Assembly (NCBI GenBank): GCA_024280995.1
Contig: JAMXLM010000037.1
Coordinates: 1-64,000 of the forward strand
DNA: 64,000 nucleotides
Direction of reading: 5' to 3'
Source of the DNA: Candidatus Dormiibacterota bacterium
Lineage (GTDB): Bacteria; Chloroflexota; Dormibacteria; Dormibacterales; Dormibacteraceae
The notes beneath the pieces were generated by a model. The model was not told the origin of the DNA and did not search any database. It saw nothing but the letters and a program-made list of their open reading frames with translations. The position numbers and the translations under genes were made by a program. Below, piece by piece: positions 18,165-27,613 of this stretch (the stretch's first letter is position 1; each line of letters starts with the position of its first letter).

Positions 18165-18926
18165 CTAGAGGTCTTTCCGGCGGAATGCCGCCCCGGCGAG
18201 GACGATGAGGATGGCGGTAAGCACGAGCGCCGTGAGGACCGGCCAGAACGCCGGCGCATCCTTGCCGGCGGCCAGCGACGCGGGTTGTGTGATCAGTCCC
18301 GCAGGCGTGTGATCGCTGAGTGGCTTCCAGATCGACGCCACCGAGAGGGCGACGTACGCACCCAGTCCCGCACCGGCGGCTCCGGCGGTCGAGCTGATCA
18401 CGACCGAGAGCAGGGTCATCAGCCCCAGGAACAGGACTGCCAGCACGGCAAATTCTCCGGACGAGCGCCATAGAGCCCCGCCCGGCGCCGATCCGAATAT
18501 CAGGTAAGTGAGCAACCACGTGATGGCGGCTCCGACGACGGCCAGGATCACGACGAATCCAGAGTGCACCGCCGCTTTGGACACGATGAACGAAACCCGC
18601 GAGAGCGGTTTGGTCAGCACCAGAACGGCGGTGCCGCTGCGCGTTTCGCCTGAGACGAGGCCTCCGTACACGATGACCAGCGCGATCAGGCCGATCTGCG
18701 AAACGTTCTTGATCCACTGCGAATACGAATCGAGGTACGTGGGTGGCGGCAGCTGGATCCCGGACAGCTGGTTTCCGACCAGTGACCCGACGATCTCCGG
18801 CGTGAATCTGGCCAGCGGAGGCCCGGTCAGCGCAAAGAGAAGGAAGATGCCCGGCAAGACCCAGATCCGCCAGGTGCGCAGGATCTCCTCGATCTCTTTA
18901 CGCGCGAAGACCGCGGCGCCGGTCAT
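18165..18926 (-). CDS. ABC-2 type transporter permease
   Basis: MTGAAVFARKEIEEILRTWRIWVLPGIFLLFALTGPP...YGGLVSGETRSGTAVLVLTKPLSR. Confidence 0.85.
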   Translation of the reverse strand: MTGAAVFARKEIEEILRTWRIWVLPGIFLLFALTGPPLARFTPEIVGSLVGNQLSGIQLPPPTYLDSYSQWIKNVSQIGLIALVIVYGGLVSGETRSGTAVLVLTKPLSRVSFIVSKAAVHSGFVVILAVVGAAITWLLTYLIFGSAPGGALWRSSGEFAVLAVLFLGLMTLLSVVISSTAGAAGAGLGAYVALSVASIWKPLSDHTPAGLITQPASLAAGKDAPAFWPVLTALVLTAILIVLAGAAFRRKDL

Positions 18927-19858
18927 CGTTGCTCCGCTCCGACGAGATGGACGAAGACGTCCTCGAGCTGCACTTCGCCGGTCTCGAGCCTTGCGAGGCC
19001 GAGGCCGCGGGCGGCTATGAAGCCGGGGATCGCACGCTGCGCGGCGGGCATATCGGCGACGGTGACCTCGATCGTCCCATCGCTGCCTCGCGCCACGGCT
19101 GTAGACCATGGTTGGGCCTTTATCTCGTCCACCAGCGCGTCGGCGCCGCCCGCGTCGCCGGCGACTTCGATGATCACCTTCGAGGCCGCGTACCGCCGTT
19201 TCAGCTCGTGAATCGGCGCGAGCGTGACGAGGCGGCCGCGGTCGAGGATCGCCACCGTGTCGCAGATCCGGTCGACGTCGGCGAGGATGTGCGTGGAAAA
19301 GAAGACGGTGGTCCGCCCGCGCATCGCGGCCAGCATCTCGAGCACGTCCTTCCGCCCGACCGGATCAAGAGCGCTGGTCGGCTCGTCGAGAATGAGCACC
19401 TTCGGAGCGCTGATCAGCGCCTGGGCGATGCCGAGGCGCTGCTTCATGCCCCTGGAGTAACCGCCGATCTTCGAATCGACCCCTCTGAGCCCGGCCAGGT
19501 CGAGCAGCTGGTCGACTCGGCTCCCCAGCGCCGCACTCGCGATGCCGAACAGCCGGCCGGCGAAGTAGAGGAACTCGGCGCCGGTCATCCAGTCGTAGAA
19601 GCCCGGAACGTCGGGCAGGTATCCCAGCTGACTGCCGATCGGATCTCCCGCCCGAACCGGCGTCCCGAGCACCCGAACCGATCCGGCGGTGGCGTGCGCG
19701 AGTCCGGTGACGATCCGGACCATGGTGGTTTTGCCGGCTCCGTTCGGGCCGAGGAAGCCGAAGATCGAGCCCGTTTCGACGGTGAGGTCTACGCCGTCGA
19801 GCGCGCGCTTGGTGCCATAGACCTTCGTGACACCGGCTGTCTCGATCGCAGCCGTCAC
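18923..19858 (-). CDS. ABC transporter ATP-binding protein
   Basis: GPNGAGKTTM, YSRGMKQRLGIAQALI, ILDEPTSALDP. Confidence 0.95.
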   Translation of the reverse strand: MTAAIETAGVTKVYGTKRALDGVDLTVETGSIFGFLGPNGAGKTTMVRIVTGLAHATAGSVRVLGTPVRAGDPIGSQLGYLPDVPGFYDWMTGAEFLYFAGRLFGIASAALGSRVDQLLDLAGLRGVDSKIGGYSRGMKQRLGIAQALISAPKVLILDEPTSALDPVGRKDVLEMLAAMRGRTTVFFSTHILADVDRICDTVAILDRGRLVTLAPIHELKRRYAASKVIIEVAGDAGGADALVDEIKAQPWSTAVARGSDGTIEVTVADMPAAQRAIPGFIAARGLGLARLETGEVQLEDVFVHLVGAEQR

Positions 19859-20190
19859 TGCTTGGTGGGATCGTCGGGCGGCCCGTAGAGGGAATCAACG
19901 ATCTTTTCGACGCGCGCGGACTGGCCTGGCGCGCGCTCCGGTTCCGCTGCGGGGGGCGGTCGGCGGCCGATGGCAAAGTACAGGATCGCGCCCAGCAGGT
20001 TCACGAGGACGATGACGGCCACCCAGATCCACTTGTTGCCGGTGGCCACTTGCGAGGTGGGCCGGCGATAGAGATCGACGAGCGCGACCACGTCTAGAAC
20101 GATCTGAAGCACGGCGAGCACCGCCAGGGCAGCGAGCAAAGCCGGAGGCATCGCGGCGAGTGAGGCCAGCTCGATCACGTCGGCCTCCAT
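19855..20190 (-). CDS. PLDc_N-domain small membrane protein
   Basis: VVALVDLYRRPTSQVATGNKWIWVAVIVLVNLLGAILYFAIGRR. Confidence 0.8.
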   Translation of the reverse strand: MEADVIELASLAAMPPALLAALAVLAVLQIVLDVVALVDLYRRPTSQVATGNKWIWVAVIVLVNLLGAILYFAIGRRPPPAAEPERAPGQSARVEKIVDSLYGPPDDPTKQ

Positions 20191-20281
20191 ATTGTGGGTC
20201 GCGGCGCGGCCATGCGCCGCCGATCTCCGTGATGACGAGCCTGAGTCGGGGTGGATCCAGCCTCAGAGCATAATTCGCGCC

Positions 20282-20701
20282 GTGGACGGCTCCGAGGGCC
20301 GGGGAGGCTTCCGCGTGTTGCGGATGAAGACTGTCGCGACCGGTGATGAGACCAACGGGGCCTTCGAGCTAATCGAGGATTCCAGGAACGTGGGCGAGGG
20401 ACCGGCGCCCCACAGCCATCGCAAGAGCGACGAAGCCTTCTATGTGCTCGAGGGCAGCTTTGCCTTCGTCCGAGGATCTGACGAGATCCTGGTTGAGCGG
20501 GGCGGACTCGTTTTCATCCCGCGAGGGACGCGTCACTTCTATCGTGCCGCGGCCGATGGGTCGCGAGTCCTGATCTTTTACGTGCCCGCGGGCGGCTTTG
20601 ACGACTTCATGAGGGAGCTCGATTCGCTGCTCGCTCGTGGCATGACGAGCGCTCAGGCGATAGCGGCGATCGGCGGCAAGTACGACTCCGACCCGGCCTG
20701 A
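20282..20701 (+). CDS. Cupin domain protein
   Basis: APHSHRKSDEAFYVLEGSFAFVRGSDEILVERGGLVFIPRGTRHFYRAA. Confidence 0.8.
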   Translation: MDGSEGRGGFRVLRMKTVATGDETNGAFELIEDSRNVGEGPAPHSHRKSDEAFYVLEGSFAFVRGSDEILVERGGLVFIPRGTRHFYRAAADGSRVLIFYVPAGGFDDFMRELDSLLARGMTSAQAIAAIGGKYDSDPA

Positions 20702-20898
20702 GGACCGGACGCCGGAGAGGCACTCGCGCCCAAACGTCCCAGGGCCAGGTTTGGGCAAGTCATGGGGCAAACGACCTAAGAGCTTCCTGACTTTGACCTT
20801 GTTGGCCACTGCCACTCGGCGCGACCCTCTTGAGGCGGCTGAGGGAAGCCAGCCGCTCGGGCGGCCTCATCTGCCCGGCACGAAGGAAGGAGTGCACC

Positions 20899-21723
20899 GT
20901 GACTTTTCGTATGTCCAGGCTCGGCCTGTTGAAGGCGAGCATCGGCATGGCCGTGTCCATATCGGTCGTGGCAGTGATGCAGACCGGCGCGATGGCGGCC
21001 GAAGGAAACCCAGACTACCTCGGCATTCTGTCTTCGACGCCGGCAACGGGGTTTATCCCGTCGCCGAGTTTCTACTCGCTGAATCAGAACCAGAACACGC
21101 TGACTTTCGACCTGAACGTGACGAACCTCACCAATGTCCAGCAGTCGATGACCCTGGAAATGGGACTCGAGCACATCACCACCTACCTGGTGAATGGTCA
21201 GACGATCGACATCTCCAACGGGCAGCCCGGCGTGGTGAATGGCGTGATCGTCGACGGTCAGTTCAACAACAATCTTTCAACTGAGGTCCGCGACCCCAAC
21301 CCCACCTTCACGCAGTTGAACATCGGCCCCAACCAGACTCAGACGCTTCACTTCAGCCGCACGTTCGCGGCGGGCGGCTGCGGCTACTACGAGGTCGACC
21401 TTGCGAAGCAGGGTCTCATAGCCCAGAAGGGCCTCTCCGGCTTCGAGATTCGGGTCCTCGGCTGTGGCGCCAGCCCTTCGCCGTCGCCTTCGCCGTCGCC
21501 TTCTCCGTCGCCGTCGCCCAGCCCCAGCCCCATCGCGTCACCGAGCCCGTCGCCCCACCCGAGCCCTTCGTCCCACCCGACCCCCAGTCCGACGCCCTTT
21601 GGAGGGGTGCTCGCCAACACCGGCTCTGACAACCCGAATGAGCTGCTTGGCCTGATCCTCCTGGTCGTGGGCGCGTCTGCCCTCGTGGGTGGAACCGTCG
21701 CCTGGAGGCGTCGCAGGCTCTAG
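20899..21723 (+). CDS. Secreted surface protein with Pro-Ser linker and LANTG sorting signal
   Basis: Signal peptide; (SP)n linker; C-terminal LANTGSDN + TM + RRRRL. Confidence 0.8.
   Translation: MTFRMSRLGLLKASIGMAVSISVVAVMQTGAMAAEGNPDYLGILSSTPATGFIPSPSFYSLNQNQNTLTFDLNVTNLTNVQQSMTLEMGLEHITTYLVNGQTIDISNGQPGVVNGVIVDGQFNNNLSTEVRDPNPTFTQLNIGPNQTQTLHFSRTFAAGGCGYYEVDLAKQGLIAQKGLSGFEIRVLGCGASPSPSPSPSPSPSPSPSPSPIASPSPSPHPSPSSHPTPSPTPFGGVLANTGSDNPNELLGLILLVVGASALVGGTVAWRRRRL
21470..21600 (+). repeat. Low-complexity Ser-Pro coding repeat
   Basis: Tandem ccgtcgcc(t/g)tcgccg units. Confidence 0.8.
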
Positions 21724-22422
21724 TTGGATCGCGATTTGCGTGCCGCCACGCGGGCCCCAGCCCGCGCGGCGGCCGTCCACGGCCGGCGGCGTGTCCTAGC
21801 CCCATTTCTCGTTGCGATGGGAGCGACGTCATTGGTCGCCGGCGTGGTACTCCTCGTGACGAGCCTGGCGCCGATGTTCGTCCAACGATCGGACTCGGCG
21901 CTGGTCGTGGCTCCCCTCGCTGCGCCGGCGAGCATCGACCCCGAGCCATCAACCGCGGGCGTTCCGACTCCCTCGATCCCGGCTCGGCAGCCCGCCGTGG
22001 TTGCACCGCGCCCGGAGGGGCCGATTGACGGCGTCAGCTTCGTGCTTCGCATCCCGGTCATCGGCTACAGCGCGATGGTCCGCCAGGGCGTCGGAGCCAA
22101 CGTCCTGGCCAACGGGCCAGGGCACTATCCGACGACACCCTGGCCGGGAAGTCCGGGCAACGTCGGAATCGCCGCTCATAACGTCTACTGGCTCAGCTTC
22201 AATCGCCTCAAAGTCGGCGACCAGGTGCAGCTCGTAACCCAGCACGGGGTGTTCCTCTTCCAGATCACTCGTTCGTGGGTCACGGATCCCAGCGACCGCA
22301 CCGTGCTCGTCCCTACAAGCGATGACAGACTCACTCTGACCACCTGCTATCCCCTGTGGGCGGGAGCCTATGCCACCAAGCGCCTGATCTTCAGCGCTCG
22401 TGAGATAGGAGGCGTCGCTTAG
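21724..22422 (+). CDS. Sortase (class D/E-like)
   Basis: TTG start abutting previous stop; NGPGHYPTTPWPGSPGNVGIAAHN ... LTLTTCYPLWAGAYATKRLIFSA. Confidence 0.85.
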   Translation: MDRDLRAATRAPARAAAVHGRRRVLAPFLVAMGATSLVAGVVLLVTSLAPMFVQRSDSALVVAPLAAPASIDPEPSTAGVPTPSIPARQPAVVAPRPEGPIDGVSFVLRIPVIGYSAMVRQGVGANVLANGPGHYPTTPWPGSPGNVGIAAHNVYWLSFNRLKVGDQVQLVTQHGVFLFQITRSWVTDPSDRTVLVPTSDDRLTLTTCYPLWAGAYATKRLIFSAREIGGVA

Positions 22423-22431
22423 GCGCCGGCG

Positions 22432-23070
22432 TCAGTCGAACTCGACGGCGATGTACCCGTAGCCGTTTGCGCCGATAACCCAGGCGGTCGCGACGTAGCG
22501 ATAAGGACCAAGAATGTTCGCCTTGTGGTCCGGGCTGGCCATGAACAGATTGTTGATGGCGCCATCACTGATCCCGGCCGACCAGAAACCGACGTTTTCG
22601 CCGGACCGGCCGCCAATGCCGCAGGCCAGATCGCTGTAGACGCCGTTGGTGTGCGAGATGTATTCCTGAGCCGCCATACGGCGCGCGTTGCTCAAGGCCA
22701 CGTTATAGAGGCACGAGCTCCAGGTCAGCGGCGGAAGTCCGTACGCGGCGCGGTCCCGGTTGATCAGCGTTTGCTGGGCCGTCCGGACAACGATCTGCGG
22801 TGGGGCGGGCTGGCGGACGGGCGCGGAGACTACCGGCCCAGACGCCGGTGGCGTGTGTACGACGACAGGGCTCGGAGTCGGCGAGGGAGTTGGACTGGCG
22901 GCCGGCGCGTTGGATGGCAGCAAGACATCCGCGACTGACACGGGAAGCGCCTGGCGCGAGCTGGTCGGGATCTGAGCGCTGCCTGCTGCGTTCCGATCCA
23001 GCGCGTGGACTCCCGCCAGGAGCGCCAGCGACGTTGCCAATGCCGCGGCAGTCCAGGCGATGGCTCGCAT
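22432..23070 (-). CDS. CAP/SCP domain secreted protein
   Basis: LINRDRAAYGLPPLTWSSCLYNVALSNARRMAAQEYISHTNG...GENVGFWSAG...SPDHKANILGPYRYVATAWV. Confidence 0.85.
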   Translation of the reverse strand: MRAIAWTAAALATSLALLAGVHALDRNAAGSAQIPTSSRQALPVSVADVLLPSNAPAASPTPSPTPSPVVVHTPPASGPVVSAPVRQPAPPQIVVRTAQQTLINRDRAAYGLPPLTWSSCLYNVALSNARRMAAQEYISHTNGVYSDLACGIGGRSGENVGFWSAGISDGAINNLFMASPDHKANILGPYRYVATAWVIGANGYGYIAVEFD

Positions 23071-23180
23071 GACCTGTGGTCTGACGCCGCAGGTCGCCGG
23101 TTCTGGCGGTAAACGTTTGTTAAGGCCCAGCCCGGTGCTGCGTGAGCACCTGGCTGCGACGCTAGCCTTCTAGCCAACCC

Positions 23181-24002
23181 ATGACCCCCGACTCCGCGCA
23201 GCAAGAGCGCTACCTCCACGGCTACGAGGAATGGACTCGGCGCTGGATGGAGACCCGGACCGCAGAACGGGAGTTGGCGTTCCTGACTCCATACCTGGCG
23301 CCCGGGCAGGCCGTGATCGATTGCGGGTGCGGGCCGGGGTCGATCACCCTCGGGCTCGCGGACGCAGTAAGGCCTGGCGAAGTACTCGGCATCGACATCG
23401 AACCTCGGCAGCTGGAAGTTGCGCGATCCGCCGCAGACCGGCGAGGAACAACCAACGTTCGTTTCGAGCAAGCCTCCATCTACGAGCTTCCGGCACCTGA
23501 TGCCGGCTTCGACGTGGCGGTCGCGCATTTTGTGATCGAGCACGTGAGCGATCCGCCGCGCGCGTTGCGTGAAATACGCCGGGTGCTTCGACCTGGCGGC
23601 GTGGCCGCCATCAAGGATCCCTACTATCCGGGCTTCGTCTTTCGGCCGCTGACGCCAGAGATCGTCCTGTTCCAAGAGCTCATGGCGCGATGGCAGAAGC
23701 ACAACAACGCAAGCACCACCTATTCGGCCGACCTTCGCGCCCACCTGCTCGCGGCTGGGTTCAGCAGAACTCTGGCCACCGCGGGAATGGAAGCCGTGGC
23801 CGGAGCGGGACAGGACGCGATGGTCTTTCGAATGATTCTCGAGAACCAGGTCAAGGAGCCGAGCTTTCGCGAGACCGTGCTCCAGCAACGCTGGGCCACC
23901 GAGTCTCAGCTCAACGCGATCAGCGACTCGGCCTCAACATTCGCCGAGAGGCCTGACGTCTTCGGCTTCATCGTGTTCGTTCAGGCGCTCGGGTTCGTCT
24001 GA
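23181..24002 (+). CDS. Class I SAM-dependent methyltransferase
   Basis: AVIDCGCGPGSITLGLADAVRPGEVLGIDIEPRQLEVAR. Confidence 0.9.
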   Translation: MTPDSAQQERYLHGYEEWTRRWMETRTAERELAFLTPYLAPGQAVIDCGCGPGSITLGLADAVRPGEVLGIDIEPRQLEVARSAADRRGTTNVRFEQASIYELPAPDAGFDVAVAHFVIEHVSDPPRALREIRRVLRPGGVAAIKDPYYPGFVFRPLTPEIVLFQELMARWQKHNNASTTYSADLRAHLLAAGFSRTLATAGMEAVAGAGQDAMVFRMILENQVKEPSFRETVLQQRWATESQLNAISDSASTFAERPDVFGFIVFVQALGFV

Positions 24003-24092
24003 GGTAGTACGGCCCGAGGCATCGGAGACGGTGAGCGGCGCTCGAACCAACTGACTTCTGTTCGCCGGTTGACTCGAACGATGGCAAATCGG

Positions 24093-24683
24093 CTAACGCC
24101 GCAGCAGTCGCGCACTGATCGTCTCCTCCAGGTGAGCCCGGTATCTCTTCAAGCTCCACCCTCGCTCGACGACCAGGTACTCGTACTGGTGCGGCGAGGC
24201 GATCGCCCACGCCACGTCGGCGGCAACCTCCTCGGCGATCCCCGGTCGCAAGCGCCCCTCGCCAGCCAGCTTCCTGAAGATCGCGCCCATCCCGGCGCGC
24301 CTCGAGTCAAGACGCCAGCTCCACATCTCTGCTGCGACCGGGTCATCCAGCCGGGCCGCGTACACCAGCCGTGATTGGGCGTACACCTTCGGATCGACGG
24401 CGGCAGCCGTATCGAGCATCGCGCGCAACATCGCAAGACCGTCCGTCTGAGCGGATACGTTGCGAAGGCGTTCCGGCAGGCCCGCCAACTCTTCGCTGCG
24501 CGAGATCATCGCGCGCAGCAGGCCGGCCTTGGAACCGAACCGGTCGTACACCGTCTGCCGGCTGACTCCGGCGGCGGCGGCGACCGCCTCCAACCCGACG
24601 CTGTGATAGCCGCTCTCGAGCAGCAGCTTGTTGGCGGCGTCGATGATCCGCACCTTCGTTCTTTCGGCTCTAGAACTTGACAT
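24093..24683 (-). CDS. TetR/AcrR family regulator
   Basis: IIDAANKLLLESGYHSVGLEAVAAAAGVSRQTVYDRFGSKAGLLRAM. Confidence 0.9.
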   Translation of the reverse strand: MSSSRAERTKVRIIDAANKLLLESGYHSVGLEAVAAAAGVSRQTVYDRFGSKAGLLRAMISRSEELAGLPERLRNVSAQTDGLAMLRAMLDTAAAVDPKVYAQSRLVYAARLDDPVAAEMWSWRLDSRRAGMGAIFRKLAGEGRLRPGIAEEVAADVAWAIASPHQYEYLVVERGWSLKRYRAHLEETISARLLRR

Positions 24684-24723
24684 CCTGTCTACTTTTCAAG
24701 TATCTTGACACCCTGTCCAGTTT
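24676..24723. promoter_or_regulatory. Tandem TetR-operator-like repeats with overlapping promoters
   Basis: CTTGACATCCTGTCTACTTT (24676-24695) and CTTGACACCCTGTCCAGTTT (24704-24723); each contains GACA-N3-TGTC; TTGACA-N18-TATCTT on + strand. Confidence 0.65.
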
Positions 24724-24748
24724 ATCAACCACAGGAAGGAGCGAGGCA

Positions 24749-25234
24749 GTGAAGGTCCGAATCGAAGCGTCGATAGTTATCGACCGTCGAGTGGAAGAGG
24801 TGTTCGACTTTGCAGCGATTCGACACCGCGAGAACCACTCGCGGTGGGACGTTGCCGTCAGCCGGCTCGAGCCCGAGACCACCGGCCCGATGGGCCTGGG
24901 ATCCAGGTTCACGATCGTGCGCCGAAACCTGGGCCGGGAGGAGGCTCGGACTTTCACGATCACCGGGTGGGAACCGCCGCGGCTGATGGAAATGCGCACC
25001 GAGTCATCGGACTTCGCACTGGTTTTGCGAGGGGAGTACGAGGCGATAGGTGCAGGCGCCACTCGCCACAGGTTGATCGGTGAGGCCACCGTGGCCGGCG
25101 CGCGAAGCCTGCTCGCACCTGTGATGAAGGTCAAGTTCTCCCGCGACATCCAGGAGAACTTGCGGCGCATCAAGGCCCTGGTCGAGGCCGAGGCATCGAC
25201 TCGCCAGGTGAGTGCAGCGATCGGAAGTGCGTGA
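24749..25234 (+). CDS. SRPBCC/polyketide cyclase-like protein
   Basis: AGGAAGGAG ribosome-binding site, GTG start; VKVRIEASIVIDRRVEEVFDFAAIRHRENHSRW. Confidence 0.8.
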   Translation: MKVRIEASIVIDRRVEEVFDFAAIRHRENHSRWDVAVSRLEPETTGPMGLGSRFTIVRRNLGREEARTFTITGWEPPRLMEMRTESSDFALVLRGEYEAIGAGATRHRLIGEATVAGARSLLAPVMKVKFSRDIQENLRRIKALVEAEASTRQVSAAIGSA

Positions 25235-25329
25235 CCACGTCGTCACGCGCGATACCTCCTGCTAACGGGAGGAGGGTACTGCGGCTGAGTAGAAGCAGCC
25301 CCTACGATCCAGCTCGCGGGGCCGAATCG

Positions 25330-26103
25330 CTAATGCTTCCGGCGAAATTTGTCCGGCGGCAGCGCATTGGTACCGCGCGGGCTGATCTCATCCTCTAGGG
25401 CTCGGATCGTGGCGGCATAGCCGACCTGCTCGGTGGATTGTGAGACCTCTTGCGGTGAGACCGTGTCGACCATGAAGCGCTGAAGCCGCCGCCCGCTGAA
25501 CCAGGACGCTCCCCGGAGGATGCCAAGATACGCAAGAACTACGACGACGGCTATGCTGCTCGCGCCGCCGTAGTGCAAAGCGGTGGCATAGATCGCTCCG
25601 GATAGGATCCAAACCGCAAATAGCACAACAGTCAGCAGGCGTGACTTGCGTAGGACCAAATCGCTCCGCAGGATTGTTCCCTCACCGGCTGAGACTATTG
25701 CGCCGTCGGCGATCCAGCTGGAAGGACGGCGCGAAAAGTCTCCGATCAGGCTGACTTGAAAGTGTTCTCCCTCAACCCAGCCAACTGCCCGTCCCCCAAT
25801 TGGCAGGAAGACGGCATAGGCCGGCTCAGGTCTGACCTGTTCCTTCAACAGCTTGACGACCTGGTTCGTTGGGAGGGGCACCCGCAACTCGAACCGGCCG
25901 AGCTTCCACAACCACCACGGAAAGCTTGCCGGCGCGAAGGTTGAGTGGGCTGGTTCGTCGGTTTTCACTGGTTCCCCTGGGGAGGCAAGCTCGCTCCACG
26001 CGAGCGGCAAGTCTCCAGTTAGAGGCGGTCGCAGCCGCGACGAGAACTCGAGGAACAGCGACCCGAGCAACGCCACGAAGAACAGCACCGAAAGGATGGG
26101 CAC
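25330..26103 (-). CDS. Hypothetical membrane protein
   Basis: 257 aa, N-terminal TM and central TM pair. Confidence 0.65.
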   Translation of the reverse strand: MPILSVLFFVALLGSLFLEFSSRLRPPLTGDLPLAWSELASPGEPVKTDEPAHSTFAPASFPWWLWKLGRFELRVPLPTNQVVKLLKEQVRPEPAYAVFLPIGGRAVGWVEGEHFQVSLIGDFSRRPSSWIADGAIVSAGEGTILRSDLVLRKSRLLTVVLFAVWILSGAIYATALHYGGASSIAVVVVLAYLGILRGASWFSGRRLQRFMVDTVSPQEVSQSTEQVGYAATIRALEDEISPRGTNALPPDKFRRKH

Positions 26104-26132
26104 GAGCTTGGAAGCTTACGGCAGGCGAATTC

Positions 26133-26180
26133 GGTTCGCGTTGTGGACCTCGAGCGTAAGCCCGGGTGTAATCAAGCTTT
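26133..26180 (+). repeat. Array site S1 (degraded): IR arm + tail signature
   Basis: GGTTCGCGTTGTGGA then CGAGCGTAAGCCCGGGTGTAATCAAGCTT (compare S7 tail). Confidence 0.6.
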
Positions 26181-26246
26181 AGGCGCCGAGCCAGAGAACG
26201 TCGTGTCGGCCGTACGGCAATGCCCAGTTATGTGCACCAGCCAGGC

Positions 26247-26951
26247 TCATGCCCAGTATTCAGCTGAGAGTCCGCGAACGTCGATCTCCAGGTTGAGCTC
26301 ATCCATCGGTGGTCGAGAAAAGAACCACCGCAGACCAGGGCGACTGAGTTCGGCAAACCTCGGCAACCCAGTCTCGGCCAACAGCTCATGGTCTGCCCGA
26401 GTGCCATAGAGCTGAGCATCTGTCGCCTCGCCCCAGCTCACCCCCAGCGCGTTCAGGCGCTCGTCAAGTGTCATCACGATCGCTTTCCAGTACGCCGCGA
26501 GACCGCCCTCGGTCCCGGGCGGCTCAGGCGCGCCTGAGACCACGAAGGTGCTTCGCGGCGCTTTCCCCTCGACCGTATGGCAAAACGCATGAAGGCATGG
26601 ATGCGGCGGGGGCTCGACCTCTGGTGCCACGTTTGTCCGCGCGGGCGCGAGCTTGCCGTCGACCCTCAGGCCCCACCGCTCGTGCTGAGCGACATATGGG
26701 CGGTTGAATTCGTCGAAACCCCGTCGGGACAGTGGTTTCGGAATGCGCAGCTCCATTGCGCACAACGCAGCGATCGGCCGCCCGGCGGCGTGCAGCGTTC
26801 GCTCCACCAGACGGAAGCCTTCATCGAGAGGCGTGTGGTGCGGCGCGTGCACACGGACGATGTGATAGCCGGGCTCGGCCACTACCCCTGCTGAGAATGG
26901 GCCGTTGTCGGTGGGGAGGAATCGGTATCCGCCCGCTGAGTTGATTTCCAC
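26247..26951 (-). CDS. RidA-like hypothetical protein
   Basis: GTG start VEINSAGGYRFLPTDNGPFSAGVVAEPGYHIVRVHA; the longer ORF start (TTG 27017) lies inside repeat S2. Confidence 0.5.
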   Translation of the reverse strand: MEINSAGGYRFLPTDNGPFSAGVVAEPGYHIVRVHAPHHTPLDEGFRLVERTLHAAGRPIAALCAMELRIPKPLSRRGFDEFNRPYVAQHERWGLRVDGKLAPARTNVAPEVEPPPHPCLHAFCHTVEGKAPRSTFVVSGAPEPPGTEGGLAAYWKAIVMTLDERLNALGVSWGEATDAQLYGTRADHELLAETGLPRFAELSRPGLRWFFSRPPMDELNLEIDVRGLSAEYWA

Positions 26952-26987
26952 GGTGCAAACGTAACCCCGCGCCCATGTCTCGGGATT

Positions 26988-27050
26988 GTGGGCCGCAGTT
27001 TCCGTAACGCGAACCAACCGACGATGACCGCTCGGCCGATCAGCCTCTGT
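26988..27050 (+). repeat. Array site S2: core + IR' (attL-like)
   Basis: GTGGGCCGCAG (26988-26998) + TTTCCGTAACGCGAACC (26999-27015) + ...GGCCGATCAGCCTCTGTG. Confidence 0.75.
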
Positions 27051-27121
27051 GCACCGGGACCCAAGTCGATCCGGCTCTGACTGAGTGGCACCGTAGCCGG
27101 TTAGTGTTCTTCCGAGACTAG

Positions 27122-27574
27122 GTGAAGCCAGAGCGAGAGAGGCTAGGACCGGAATTCGTCAAGTTGCGCCTCCAGGCGCCAGACGGAACGGTCGAAACGC
27201 CTTGGGCAATCGACCTTGGGGGAGGGACGTACAGGCTGGACAACATTCCGTTCTTCGCCTATGGCGTTTCAGCTGATGACATCGTTCAAGCAGCGCCTGA
27301 GGCGGATGGCGTGCTCAAGTTCATGAAGGTTGTGAAGCCATCGGGCAACCGCACCCTGAGGATTGCCTTTAAGGACAAAGTCACGAAGACGGAGCCGCTG
27401 CTCATCCGCCTGACAGAAATGGGTGTCGGCTGGGAGGGGGCCTTCGCAAAGCTGATCGCTTTGAGTGTTCCTCCTGAAACCAATGTTCAGAAGGTCGTCG
27501 ATCTCCTGAATCAGTCAGGAGAAGACTGGGAATTTGCGAATCCGACCTGGGAAGGGCTCCACTCCGGCGAATGA
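27122..27574 (+). CDS. DUF4265-like protein
   Basis: FVKLRLQAPDGTVETPWAIDLGGGTYRLDNIPFFAYGVSADDIVQAAPEADG. Confidence 0.75.
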   Translation: MKPERERLGPEFVKLRLQAPDGTVETPWAIDLGGGTYRLDNIPFFAYGVSADDIVQAAPEADGVLKFMKVVKPSGNRTLRIAFKDKVTKTEPLLIRLTEMGVGWEGAFAKLIALSVPPETNVQKVVDLLNQSGEDWEFANPTWEGLHSGE

Positions 27575-27613
27575 CACAGCTTGCAACAAACTGGACCACC
27601 GCGCTCGCGCCGT

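Noticed and set aside
20702-20898. Possible c-di-GMP-like riboswitch (GGGGCAAACGACC) before the sortase substrate
   Set aside because: Lacks the GAAA tetraloop receptor and GACGCAAAGC portions of the consensus; cannot be supported by eye
25234-25330. Expected left-end IR' of the first array element
   Set aside because: No TTTCCGTAACGCGAACC-like sequence could be found here; the left limit of the array is left undefined
26247-27017. Long ORF start at 27017 (MVRVTETAAHN...) and similar 'VRVTETA' or 'RFALRK' N-termini at 32027 and 35368
   Set aside because: These residues are translations of the repeat arm TTTCCGTAACGCGAACC, so the starts were trimmed to downstream codons
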